From an uncultured Rikenellaceae bacterium (GTDB taxonomy: Bacteria > Bacteroidota > Bacteroidia > Bacteroidales > Rikenellaceae): 12,101 nucleotides of DNA. The notes below the pieces were generated by a model. The model ran no database searches and was not told the DNA's origin. It worked only from the letters and a program-made list of their open reading frames with translations. Where the stretch lies: assembly GCA_949284665.1 (NCBI GenBank), contig CASDWR010000227.1:1-12101 (forward strand), given 5' to 3'. The position numbers and the translations under genes were made by a program. How positions within the stretch are numbered: position 1 is the first letter of the stretch; each line of letters starts with the position of its first letter. Positions 1 through 6,957 of the stretch are shown one piece after another.

Positions 1-833
1 GCAAAGGTAGTAAATAATACCGAAATCAACACTCCGCCGACCAGCATGACGCCGAGGATAATCAGCACCGGAGTCCGTTCGGCAATGAAGGTCACCTCGG
101 GAAGGCTCTCGCCGAGACCGGCAACCAGGCCAAGGAACATGATGGCAGCCAACAGCCAAGCATAGAAACCCTGCAACATGCTGTCTCGCAAAAAAGGTTT
201 CATGATAAACCACTTGGACGCGCCGACCAGTTTCATCGTATTGATCAAATAACGTTTCGAAAAGATACTGATCCGGATCGTATTGTTGAGCAACACAAGT
301 GAAATCACCAACAATGCGCCACCGAAAAAGAGCAGGATCAAATTGAACTTGTTCAGGTTCGTACCGATCTGCTCGATCACGGCACGCTGGTAGACCACCT
401 CGTCTACCCCTTTCCATCCGGTCACCTCCTTTTCAAGAGCCGAAATGACCTCTCTGTCCGAAGTCCTGGCATTGAGACGTACCTCGTACGAATCGGGCAA
501 TGGATTGAAAGACAAAAACTCTTCGAAATCGGTTCCCACATACTCCTTAAATTCTTCCGCTGCCTGGGCCTTGGGGACAAACACGACTTCCCGGACCGCT
601 TCGCTGGCCCGTAGACGTTCACCGATCTCCTCCGTCCTTTCGGAATCAACATTGTCCTGTAACATCACATAAATCGTAATGCTCTCCTTCATGCGCTCGG
701 TTGCTTTCACTGCATTCAGAATCAGGTATCCGACCCCACCCAGCAAAAAAAGCACCAATGCGACACTGATGGTCGAGATTATATAGGAATTGCGGACTTT
801 CCGCCTCAACCTTTTACTCTCCTGATACGCCAT
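1..833 (-). CDS. ftsX: Cell division protein FtsX (C-terminus cut by window edge)
   Basis: FtsX is the inner-membrane partner of the ATPase FtsE. The complex acts at the division septum and in most bacteria transmits a signal to peptidoglycan hydrolases. Translating the minus strand from the ATG at 831-833 gives 277 residues with no stop before the window edge. The N-terminus is short, basic and cytoplasmic (MAYQESKRLRRKVRNS), followed by a first membrane segment at about residues 17-39 and a periplasmic domain to about residue 165. The hydrophobic stretch ILLFFGGALLVISLVLL then leads into the family-typical NTIRISIFSKRYLINTMKLVGAS. Two more membrane segments follow, and the visible end, GVLISVLFTTFA, lies close to the usual C-terminus, so perhaps 10-20 residues are missing. 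Its start lies inside the end of the upstream yfhO-like gene (20-bp overlap), which suggests cotranscription and translational coupling. FtsE is not next to it in this window. Confidence 0.93.
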   Translation of the reverse strand, partial: MAYQESKRLRRKVRNSYIISTISVALVLFLLGGVGYLILNAVKATERMKESITIYVMLQDNVDSERTEEIGERLRASEAVREVVFVPKAQAAEEFKEYVGTDFEEFLSFNPLPDSYEVRLNARTSDREVISALEKEVTGWKGVDEVVYQRAVIEQIGTNLNKFNLILLFFGGALLVISLVLLNNTIRISIFSKRYLINTMKLVGASKWFIMKPFLRDSMLQGFYAWLLAAIMFLGLVAGLGESLPEVTFIAERTPVLIILGVMLVGGVLISVLFTTF

Positions 834-3249
834 TTTTCCTCTTCGTTTTGCGTTCATTCAACACTGTCACTACGACCGCCGCAGCCAGACCGGCAAAAAT
901 CAACAGCGAACAAACGAGCGTAACGGTCGCCACAAACCCGTAATTGGGTGCAGCAAAACGGAACTCGACGCTGTGTCGTCCAGCAGGAAGGGCCATCGCG
1001 CGCAGCACATAATCAGCCCGGAAATAGGGAACTTCCTCACCATCGACAAAAGCCTTCCACCCCTTATCGTAATAGATTTCCGAAAAAACCGCCACCCCGT
1101 CCAACGGAGCTTCGTATTCATATTTCAGGTAGTTCGGTCTGTATTCGACAAGTTGGATCGTAGCCGCAGAATCAAATACCAATTCGACACCGGCCAACAG
1201 TTTTTCGAAACTCTTGTCCACCACGGCTACCCGCCGTGTATGTAGTGTGTCGAGAACTGCAATTTCCTCTTTGGCATCCGTCGCCCACACGACCCGCTCC
1301 ACGAACCATGCTGCACCATTGGCCTCCGGATTCCGTTCCACATTCAACGCACCCGTATTCGGATCGGACACGATGAAATATTTCGTATTGAGCATATTGT
1401 AAGTTTCCTGGTGCATGCGGCTCAAATAACGGTCAATCAGGTCCTGATAACGTCTCAATTTCGCACCGTGATAACCGCCAACCGAACGGTGGAAATAGGA
1501 TGTCGTAGCATCATTGAAGGGACTGACCGAGAAATTGGCTACCCGATATCCGGGTGTTGTATCGGCCAGTATCGACAAATCCGCTTCGGTCGGTTTGATT
1601 TCGGCATTGCTGCCATTGATGAACTTATCGCGAGAGAGGAAGCGCTGGTCGACGGGAATCAGGTCAAGACAAACCAACAAGGCAAGTAAAGCAGTCATCG
1701 TTCCCCTCTTGATTTTTCCGAACCCGAACCAAAGTATCACGGCCGCTGTTGCAATCACGAAAAACAGCGAGCGCCAGGCATCGGCCCGCAACATCTGTGC
1801 ACGTTCACCTCGCATGGCCGCCGCCACCTCTTGAGGCAGTTGCGTATCAACGGCCGACGAAAAGTCGAAAAGCTTTCCTCCGAAAAGAGCAAAAAACAGT
1901 GCAACGCCTCCGGTAATCAATACGGCCCATTTTACCCCGTAAAGCAAACGCTCTTTCGACAGTTGTGCTTTCCACAACCGAGCGAGAATCAAAGCCGCCA
2001 GCAGCGGGACACTCCACTGTACCACCACCAATGCCATCGAAACGGCCCTGAACTTGTTATACCCAGGCAATACTTTGAAACACAACTCGGTGAACCACAT
2101 CATATTGCTTCCCCAGGACAAAAACAGAGCCAACACACTCACGATCAGAAGCCACCATTTTCGACTGCCCTCGAGTAAAAACAGACCCAAAACGGCCAGG
2201 AAAAGCACCACGGCTCCGAGATAGGTCGGACCGGCCGTCATCGGTTGGTCTCCCCAATAGCCAGGCAGCGATTCGGCCAGGCGACGAGCCCCGTAAGGAG
2301 CCAACGCATCCCCCACTTCGCCTTCGGGTGAGAATCCACGATCCGAAGCACCCCCCATCAGATTAGGGATCAACAGGTTGAAACTTTCCGCTCGACCGTA
2401 ACTCCATGCAGTGGCATATTCCAGATCGAGCCCGCGGCTCTTGCCGGATTCGTCTTCGACAGCCAATTCGCTGCCGCCTCGAGTCGTATCGGCCGTATGA
2501 TGGATCGTATAATAAAGGGGAGCGAAATTCGAACCGACAGCAAGTACCGCAGCCAACAACAACATGGCTGTAGCCTTACCGAAATGAGCGAGCGTCCGGC
2601 TACGATATTCCCGGATAAACTCGTTGATCCAGAAAGCCAGAATCACCAGTAGAAAATAGTAGGTGATCTGCGGATGATTGGCACCTATTTCGAGCGAAGC
2701 AAACAATGCGGCCAAAATGGCTCCCAGCCACATTTTTCGGCTTCGAAAAGTGTATACGACGGCACCTATCAACATCGGAGCATACGCCATGGCCCACATT
2801 TTGGAAATGTGGCCGGCCCCGATAATCAAAATCGAATAGGTAGAAAAGCCATAAGCAACGGCGGGGACAATTCCCAACCAGGGATTTACACCCCACAACA
2901 GCAACATCAACCAAAACCCGAACATAGCCAGAAAGGTCATGGCTGCCGGATTACCGATCAGTTTCAACAGAGGGCTGACAGCATTTTTGACAAGCAACGT
3001 CGGATATTTGAAATCGATCATATAGGACGGCATCCCGCTGAAAGAATTTCCTGTCCATTGAGGATCCTCTCCATATTTCTGGATATGTGCCTCGATATCG
3101 TGACTCATGCCCACATATTGCGTATAATCGTGCATAGGCAGACTCTTCCCGCCCAATTGAGGCGAAAAATAGAAGAATGCCAATATCAGGAATAAAAGTG
3201 TCGGCACGGCATAGGGCAATACCGCATGAAAACCTTGCTTTCCGTTCAT
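814..3249 (-). CDS. YfhO-family polytopic membrane protein (possible GT-C type glycosyltransferase)
   Basis: This 811-residue protein has the layout of the YfhO family. There is a first membrane helix at about residues 10-29, then an extracytoplasmic loop with an acidic motif (PMHDYTQY, Asp41). A long series of hydrophobic helices runs to about residue 540 and includes the typical PGYNKFRAVSMALVV segment. A soluble extracytoplasmic domain follows, carrying the family signature GWKAFVDGEEVPYFRADYV and then LPAGRHSVEF, and a last helix near residues 775-800 precedes a basic tail. In Firmicutes, YfhO works with a lipid-linked sugar synthase in lipoteichoic acid glycosylation and is thought to have a GT-C fold. 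Bacteroidetes lack that polymer, so the acceptor here is unknown. A polyprenyl-phosphate sugar donor would be the natural guess, but that is inference. The gene is first in a minus-strand unit with ftsX and has a likely promoter at 3276-3283. Confidence 0.85.
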   Translation of the reverse strand: MNGKQGFHAVLPYAVPTLLFLILAFFYFSPQLGGKSLPMHDYTQYVGMSHDIEAHIQKYGEDPQWTGNSFSGMPSYMIDFKYPTLLVKNAVSPLLKLIGNPAAMTFLAMFGFWLMLLLWGVNPWLGIVPAVAYGFSTYSILIIGAGHISKMWAMAYAPMLIGAVVYTFRSRKMWLGAILAALFASLEIGANHPQITYYFLLVILAFWINEFIREYRSRTLAHFGKATAMLLLAAVLAVGSNFAPLYYTIHHTADTTRGGSELAVEDESGKSRGLDLEYATAWSYGRAESFNLLIPNLMGGASDRGFSPEGEVGDALAPYGARRLAESLPGYWGDQPMTAGPTYLGAVVLFLAVLGLFLLEGSRKWWLLIVSVLALFLSWGSNMMWFTELCFKVLPGYNKFRAVSMALVVVQWSVPLLAALILARLWKAQLSKERLLYGVKWAVLITGGVALFFALFGGKLFDFSSAVDTQLPQEVAAAMRGERAQMLRADAWRSLFFVIATAAVILWFGFGKIKRGTMTALLALLVCLDLIPVDQRFLSRDKFINGSNAEIKPTEADLSILADTTPGYRVANFSVSPFNDATTSYFHRSVGGYHGAKLRRYQDLIDRYLSRMHQETYNMLNTKYFIVSDPNTGALNVERNPEANGAAWFVERVVWATDAKEEIAVLDTLHTRRVAVVDKSFEKLLAGVELVFDSAATIQLVEYRPNYLKYEYEAPLDGVAVFSEIYYDKGWKAFVDGEEVPYFRADYVLRAMALPAGRHSVEFRFAAPNYGFVATVTLVCSLLIFAGLAAAVVVTVLNERKTKRKNGVSGE

Positions 3250-3275
3250 TGTGTCGAAAGTCGTTGTTACGTCCG

Positions 3276-3283
3276 CAAAAGTA
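3276..3283 (-). promoter_or_regulatory. Promoter -7 element for the yfhO-like gene
   Basis: The minus strand reads TACTTTTG, which fits the Bacteroidetes -7 consensus TAnnTTTG. It lies 27 bp upstream of the start codon at 3249. I find no good TTTG -33 element at the expected distance, so this rests on the -7 element and its position. Confidence 0.5.
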
Positions 3284-3294
3284 ATAAAAAATAG

Positions 3295-3325
3295 TTGAGA
3301 AATCTGAAATTTTGCCTTACATTTG
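3295..3325 (+). promoter_or_regulatory. Promoter for the polyprenyl synthase
   Basis: A TTG at 3295-3297 and TACATTTG at 3318-3325 are separated by 20 bp, matching the Bacteroidetes primary sigma factor promoter (TTTG, 19-21 bp, TAnnTTTG). Transcription would start around 3330, only about a dozen bases before the ATG at 3343. This argues against a longer reading that would begin inside the promoter at 3295. The promoter sits back to back with the minus-strand promoter at 3276-3283. Confidence 0.65.
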
Positions 3326-3342
3326 CAGGTTCACATCCCACA

Positions 3343-4326
3343 ATGGATACGTTAAATAAAATAAAGGAGACGCTCGGAGCGGAGATGACACGTTACGAAG
3401 CGTTCGTGTTATCGGCCTTGCAAAGCGATAACGAGCATGTTTCGGACATGCTGAATTATATCATCGCCAACCGGGGAAAAGGGATCCGTCCGATTCTCTC
3501 ATTACTTATGGCCGGCATACATTCTCAGAGCGGCTCGCTCGGCAAACGCAATTATCTGGCCGCACTTATCGTCGAAATGCTGCACACGGCATCGCTCGTT
3601 CACGACGATGTGGTCGACAAAGCCGTGGTACGGCATGGAAATTCATCCGTAAATGCCATCTGGGGGCCGCATTCGGCCGTATTGGTCGGGGATTACATTC
3701 TTGCCCGTACATTCTCGATGGGTATGGAAAGCGGCCAGTTCGACATCGTAAATTACATTACAGGATGCATGAGTGCCTTGTGTGAGGGTGAGCTGATCCA
3801 AAGCCATCAGAGCAAAAAGTTCGAGATGACACGCAATATCTACCTCGACATTATTTTCAAGAAAACGGCCACCCTGATCGGCACCAGTTGCGGAGTGGGA
3901 GCCCTCTCCTCCGGCGCCCCGTCCGTAGCGACGGGACTTGCCCGCCAGGCAGGTCTTTACATGGGCATGGCATTCCAGATCAAAGACGACATTCTCGATT
4001 ATGCACCGCAGGCCCAAACAGGAAAATCCTCCTGTGCAGATTTACGGGAACACAAAATCACGCTTCCCTTATTGGCCGTACTCGAAAAATGTTCCGAAAT
4101 GGAACAACAACACACATTTTCGCTACTCAAAGAGTGCGATGACCAACCGGCCAACATTACGGCCGTATGCGACTTCGTTATCGCCCGAGGGGGACTCGAA
4201 GCTGCAGCACAGGTCATGAACGACTATTTGGACAAAGCACGGAAACTGATCCTCACATACCGCAGTTCGAAATACAGGGAGTCTCTGCTCGAAATCTGCG
4301 ATTACATCGGAGAACGCGACAAATAA
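3343..4326 (+). CDS. Polyprenyl (all-trans) diphosphate synthase
   Basis: This 327-residue enzyme belongs to the trans-isoprenyl diphosphate synthase family, which adds isopentenyl diphosphate units to an allylic diphosphate in the cytoplasm. Visible motifs are GKGIRP (45-50, binds isopentenyl diphosphate), the first Asp-rich motif in HDDVVD (Asp88, Asp89, Asp92), and the second in QIKDDILDY (Asp215, Asp216, Asp219). A TGK and a basic HKITLPLL stretch follow. The fifth residue before the first Asp-rich motif is a small Ala (Ala83), which in this family leaves room for a long product chain, so a quinone side-chain synthase (C35-C45) is more likely than farnesyl diphosphate synthase. I chose the ATG at 3343 because an earlier in-frame start at 3295 overlaps the promoter. 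The gene stands alone, divergent from the yfhO-like gene and convergent with glsB. The menaquinone genes mqnB and mqnD near the right end give it a plausible partner pathway. Confidence 0.92.
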   Translation: MDTLNKIKETLGAEMTRYEAFVLSALQSDNEHVSDMLNYIIANRGKGIRPILSLLMAGIHSQSGSLGKRNYLAALIVEMLHTASLVHDDVVDKAVVRHGNSSVNAIWGPHSAVLVGDYILARTFSMGMESGQFDIVNYITGCMSALCEGELIQSHQSKKFEMTRNIYLDIIFKKTATLIGTSCGVGALSSGAPSVATGLARQAGLYMGMAFQIKDDILDYAPQAQTGKSSCADLREHKITLPLLAVLEKCSEMEQQHTFSLLKECDDQPANITAVCDFVIARGGLEAAAQVMNDYLDKARKLILTYRSSKYRESLLEICDYIGERDK

Positions 4327-4365
4327 CCTCCATATCCGAGTCCCCCGCGTCAAAATGCCGGACCC

Positions 4366-4391
4366 GGGACCTTGTTCGGGATAGAGGTCCC
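4366..4391. other. Weak hairpin in the convergent gap 4327-4551
   Basis: The 225-bp gap between the converging polyprenyl synthase and glsB contains an exact inverted repeat, GGGACCT (4366-4372) and AGGTCCC (4385-4391), with a 12-base loop. No T-run follows on either strand, so it is not a canonical intrinsic terminator. A tandem TTATTAC pair lies at 4447-4460. I see no gene or clear terminator in this gap. Confidence 0.25.
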
Positions 4392-4551
4392 TGCGGCTCG
4401 GCTCCTCGATTCTCATCCATCGGTTTCGACGCAATCCTCTTTCCTCTTATTACTTATTACAGACAAGGCCAAGACTGCACCCCGCCGATTCGGCCAACCC
4501 TTTTTCGGCAAGCCCGACAGGATACAACCTGCAACAAACCGGCCGTAAGGA

Positions 4552-5454
4552 TCAAATACCTTTGGTATGCCGCTCCGCTTTGCTCGGATAAATATCGTTG
4601 ATCGTAATCAGGATACCTGTCTCTTCCACATCCCCGAACTCCCGATTCGCCGCCGTACCGAATACCCTCATCGAAGGAGACAGGCTCATGTACGAATTGA
4701 TCAACGGGGGAATAAACTCATCACGCAAACGGAGTTCGTGTACCAGAATCCGATAATTTTCCGCATAATCGGCACCGCAGAATATCCGGTCCAGACGTCC
4801 CACATCGATCTCCATCGGCACCGGATCGACCGGCACGACAAGCCCATCGGGATCCGGAAAATATCTGCGTAGAAAATAGATCAACAGATTTCTTGCCTCC
4901 ACATCGTAGTGTCGGTACATGGTTACCTTACCGAAAAAATAGCGGGCTTCTGGATTGCGCACGATCAATGCTCCCAATCCGTCCCAAATATTATCGAGGG
5001 CATAAAGGCTTTTCGCATTACGCGTACGCTGGTATTTGGTCTGAACGAACGAGCGGCCCAATTCGATGGTATAGGGAAGAAATTCATGGCGGAATTTGTC
5101 GCTGAAGTGAAAATAGTGTTCCGTTGAGAGGTTCTCGGGGTACTCTTTCGTGGAAACGATGTAGCGATATCCGCCTATGATCTCATGCTCGACAGGGTCC
5201 CACACGAACAGTTGACTGTAACCGTTCTCAGCCAGATCCTGGGCATCAATATCGACCTCGTCTCCCGTTCCTCCACCGGCATCCCGAAAGGTCTGTTCTC
5301 GCAGACGTCCGATTTCCCGCATCAGATTCGGACACTCATTGGCCCGGATTACGTAGATACGGTTTCCGGCATAATTGGTGTCTCTTACAAAGAACTCGGG
5401 TCTCAATTCGCGCTCCAACAACTCCCGCGCCACAGGCTCGATCACTGCTTTCAT
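4552..5454 (-). CDS. glsB: Glycine N-acyltransferase-like enzyme of glycine lipid synthesis (GlsB)
   Basis: This 300-residue protein belongs to the GNAT-related acyltransferases that include ornithine-lipid OlsB. In Bacteroides thetaiotaomicron the homologous GlsB N-acylates glycine with a 3-hydroxy fatty acid, the first step toward glycine lipids. Family motifs are MREIGRLREQTFRDAGGGTG (45-64), EIIGGYRYI (91-99), PYTIELGRSFV (127-137), the LDNIWDGLGAL region, FFGKVTMY and, near the C-terminus, SYMSLSPSMRVFGTAAN and VEETGILI. Motif order and length match the Bacteroidales proteins as I recall them. It acts at the cytoplasmic face of the inner membrane using acyl-ACP (family knowledge). It follows glsA on the same strand with a 48-bp gap, so the two are very likely one operon. 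The donor and amino acid specificity cannot be read from sequence; related enzymes in this phylum use other amino acids or cysteate. Confidence 0.87.
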   Translation of the reverse strand: MKAVIEPVARELLERELRPEFFVRDTNYAGNRIYVIRANECPNLMREIGRLREQTFRDAGGGTGDEVDIDAQDLAENGYSQLFVWDPVEHEIIGGYRYIVSTKEYPENLSTEHYFHFSDKFRHEFLPYTIELGRSFVQTKYQRTRNAKSLYALDNIWDGLGALIVRNPEARYFFGKVTMYRHYDVEARNLLIYFLRRYFPDPDGLVVPVDPVPMEIDVGRLDRIFCGADYAENYRILVHELRLRDEFIPPLINSYMSLSPSMRVFGTAANREFGDVEETGILITINDIYPSKAERHTKGI

Positions 5455-5497
5455 ATTAAGATATATGGGTTAGTTAGCGATGTAAAAATAGCAATTA

Positions 5498-5517
5498 TAT
5501 GCTTATCTATGCTTATC
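5498..5517. repeat. Exact 10-bp tandem duplication across the glsA stop codon
   Basis: TATGCTTATC occurs twice in direct succession (5498-5507 and 5508-5517). The duplication contains the glsA stop codon at 5503-5505 and fixes the last residues (IDKHR). With one copy removed, the glsA frame would run on to a TGA that overlaps the glsB ATG as ATGA. Confidence 0.8.
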
Positions 5518-6339
5518 GATCCTCTTGTTTATGCATTTTTTCAGTTCATAACTCTTTTTGCGAACGGTTTCGACAATCTCATCCATCGAAAATCGATCCT
5601 TTAACAAGTCGATCTGAATCGGCTCCCCGATGAGAATATCGAATTGACTGCCACGTTGACGGAACATCTCATCCGCCAGATACAACATTTCGATGTTGGC
5701 CTTGATCCCGAAAAACTTCCGGATGTTCGACAACCGATAAAAGAAATCTGACAACACGCCATCGAAATGGACCGGTACGATATCACGATTCGTGGCAATC
5801 GCTTTCTTTACGAAATTGCGTTTCCAGGGCAAGTCAACCACCTCACCGCCGATACGACGCGAGCAAAGCCCTGCCGGAAAGGTAATAATCGGCAGATCGG
5901 ATTCGAAAGCTTCATTGAAAGCCCGTACATTCGCATCGTTTTGCCTCCCGTGCTTGTTGACCGGGACAAAGATCGGCTTGAGCGGTTCGAGATACATCAA
6001 GATATCGTTCACCACCACCCTCACATCACCCATATACCGGCTGACCTCATCGGCGAGCATCAATCCGTCGAGACCCCCGAAAGGGTGGTTCGAAGCAAAA
6101 ACATAACGCCGTGTCGGGTCGAGCCGTTCCATACCCACGGCACGATAAGAGATCCCCATGTACGACAAGGTTGCCCGAATAAACTCTTCGGGAGACAAGG
6201 CGGAATAGTTACGCAACACATAATTCAACTCCTCCTCGTGAATGATCCGGCGCAAATACTCGATCAGAAATTTCGGAACCCGGCGAGCGAGTTTCGGATT
6301 TTTGCTTTCAAGCACCTTCGCCACATCGACTTCCATCAT
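5503..6339 (-). CDS. glsA: O-acyltransferase of glycine lipid synthesis (GlsA)
   Basis: This 278-residue protein belongs to the lysophosphatidic acid acyltransferase (PlsC-like) superfamily. Its catalytic block is SNHPFGGLDG, with His85 and Asp91. The spacing between His and Asp is five residues rather than the four of classical PlsC enzymes, as in Bacteroidetes GlsA. Further blocks are FVPVNKHG (124-131) and FPAGLCSRR (154-162). In B. thetaiotaomicron, GlsA adds the second acyl chain to the hydroxyl of N-acylglycine made by GlsB, giving glycine lipid, a membrane lipid linked to stress tolerance and gut colonisation. I chose ATG 6339 (MMEVDVAKVL). An in-frame TTG at 6354 would add five residues, and ATG 6336 is also possible. 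No Shine-Dalgarno sequence helps decide. It is the first gene of a glsA-glsB operon with a -7 element at 6373-6380. Confidence 0.87.
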   Translation of the reverse strand: MMEVDVAKVLESKNPKLARRVPKFLIEYLRRIIHEEELNYVLRNYSALSPEEFIRATLSYMGISYRAVGMERLDPTRRYVFASNHPFGGLDGLMLADEVSRYMGDVRVVVNDILMYLEPLKPIFVPVNKHGRQNDANVRAFNEAFESDLPIITFPAGLCSRRIGGEVVDLPWKRNFVKKAIATNRDIVPVHFDGVLSDFFYRLSNIRKFFGIKANIEMLYLADEMFRQRGSQFDILIGEPIQIDLLKDRFSMDEIVETVRKKSYELKKCINKRIDKHR

Positions 6340-6372
6340 ATCCGTCTTACTCAAATTTCATATTCGTAAATA

Positions 6373-6380
6373 CAAAGGTA
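6373..6380 (-). promoter_or_regulatory. Promoter -7 element for glsA-glsB
   Basis: The minus strand reads TACCTTTG, a full match to the Bacteroidetes -7 consensus TAnnTTTG, 33 bp upstream of the chosen glsA start at 6339. A matching TTTG -33 element is not evident at the usual distance. Transcription would start near 6366. Confidence 0.55.
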
Positions 6381-6505
6381 ACCTTTTTTACGGGATTTTC
6401 ATATTTGTACGGTTTTTTCGATCGTACATGCGTTTTGTTACGGCTGTTCGGACAATTTTGTAGTGCGGTTTTTAACATTCCGGACGAATTTCGGCAACAT
6501 TTTTG

Positions 6506-6738
6506 CAATCGTATTTTACAAAAAGTAATCCGTCGACACAACAGATCGATATTACGATTACGCCGACCCCGACGGTCATTCCGAAATCGTTCGGAATCGG
6601 GCCTACTCCATGACAGGAATGCCTGCCGGAGATTTACCAAGGGGAGGCGGACAGGCGGCGCGAGGGAACATTGATCCATTGATTTGCAACAGATTGCCCT
6701 CAAGCCCACGAAAGGAGCCGTAATCAGGCTCCTTTTTT
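6506..6738 (+). ncRNA. Candidate structured small RNA ending in an intrinsic terminator
   Basis: No protein gene precedes the strong plus-strand terminator at 6711-6738, yet the sequence before it is rich in exact inverted repeats. These include ATTCCGAA/TTCGGAAT (6578-6585 with 6590-6597, loop ATCG), CCGTCG/CGACGG (6530-6535 with 6570-6575), and CTCC/GGAG enclosing CAGG-AATG-CCTG (6606-6631). Others are GAGGG/CCCTC (6662-6666 with 6697-6701) and a long-range GCAATC/GATTGC (6505-6510 with 6692-6697). Some of these exclude each other. A possible -7-like element, CATTTTTG, lies at 6498-6505, differing from TAnnTTTG at its first base. I do not recognise the family. Conserved blocks of tmRNA, SRP RNA and RNase P RNA are absent. 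A 6S-type RNA is possible but I cannot support it. The 5' end is a guess. Confidence 0.35.
6711..6738 (+). terminator. Strong intrinsic terminator with no upstream gene on its strand
   Basis: A perfect 9-bp stem, AAAGGAGCC (6711-6719) with GGCTCCTTT (6727-6735), encloses a 7-base loop, and the T-run (6733-6738) continues past the stem. The plus-strand orientation is favoured because six Ts follow GGCTCC there, against only three on the minus strand. The only gene to its left, glsA, points away, so the terminator must end a transcript that starts inside 6340-6710. Confidence 0.8.
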
Positions 6739-6803
6739 ACTGCAGGGTTCTCCGACCATCAACCATCACTACTTTTTTTGCATACAATAAATGTCAACAA
6801 ACT

Positions 6804-6852
6804 AAATTTAAAATTTCTGTCTCCTTTTCCCTCTTACCTTTCCGTATGTTTT
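6804..6852 (+). repeat. Promoter-like module, copy A (most degenerate)
   Basis: This starts with AAATTTAAAA (6804-6813), continues through a pyrimidine-rich stretch, and ends in CCGTATGTTTT with a -7-like TATGTTTT at 6845-6852. It has the same order of elements as copies B and C but is four bases shorter and has no usable -33 element at the right distance. Confidence 0.45.
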
Positions 6853-6873
6853 ACCGCAAGACACGTAACGATC

Positions 6874-6935
6874 CAGCATATCAAATTTAAAACACTCGTC
6901 TTCATCTGCCTTCCCCTCTCCTTTCGCTATCTTTA
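6874..6935 (+). repeat. Promoter-like module, copy B
   Basis: CAGCATA (6874-6880) is followed by AAATTTAAAA (6883-6892), a pyrimidine-rich stretch, TCTG (6905-6908) in the -33 position and TATCTTTA (6928-6935) in the -7 position. The distance from AAATTTAAAA to the -7 element is 45 bp, identical to copy C. The last -7 base (A for G) and the -33 element (TCTG for TTTG) are off consensus, so this may be a weakened duplicate promoter. Confidence 0.55.
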
Positions 6936-6957
6936 AATAAAAAATTAGGCTGCAATT

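Noticed and set aside
3295..3342. Longer N-terminus for the polyprenyl synthase starting at 3295
   Set aside because: The extra 16 codons include the -33 and -7 promoter elements, and homologues start near the ATG at 3343.
4366..4391. Intrinsic terminator between the converging genes
   Set aside because: The 7-bp inverted repeat has a 12-base loop and no T-run on either side, so I list it only as a weak hairpin.
4167..4601. A 144-codon plus-strand frame spanning the convergent gap
   Set aside because: It overlaps the ends of the polyprenyl synthase and glsB in other frames and has no recognisable protein features.
6340..6354. TTG start for glsA at 6354
   Set aside because: Two ATGs at 6339 and 6336 give an N-terminus close to that of other GlsA proteins, so the rare TTG start is not needed.
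6405..6674. An 89-codon plus-strand frame ending 36 bp before the orphan terminator
   Set aside because: The product is arginine-rich with no recognisable domain, has no good promoter or start context, and its sequence is dominated by inverted repeats better explained as RNA structure.
6525..6710. Known RNAs: tmRNA, SRP RNA, RNase P RNA or tRNA
   Set aside because: The conserved sequence blocks of these RNAs, such as the SRP GGAAGCAGCC-type loop, the tmRNA tag and acceptor ends, or a tRNA T-loop, are not present.
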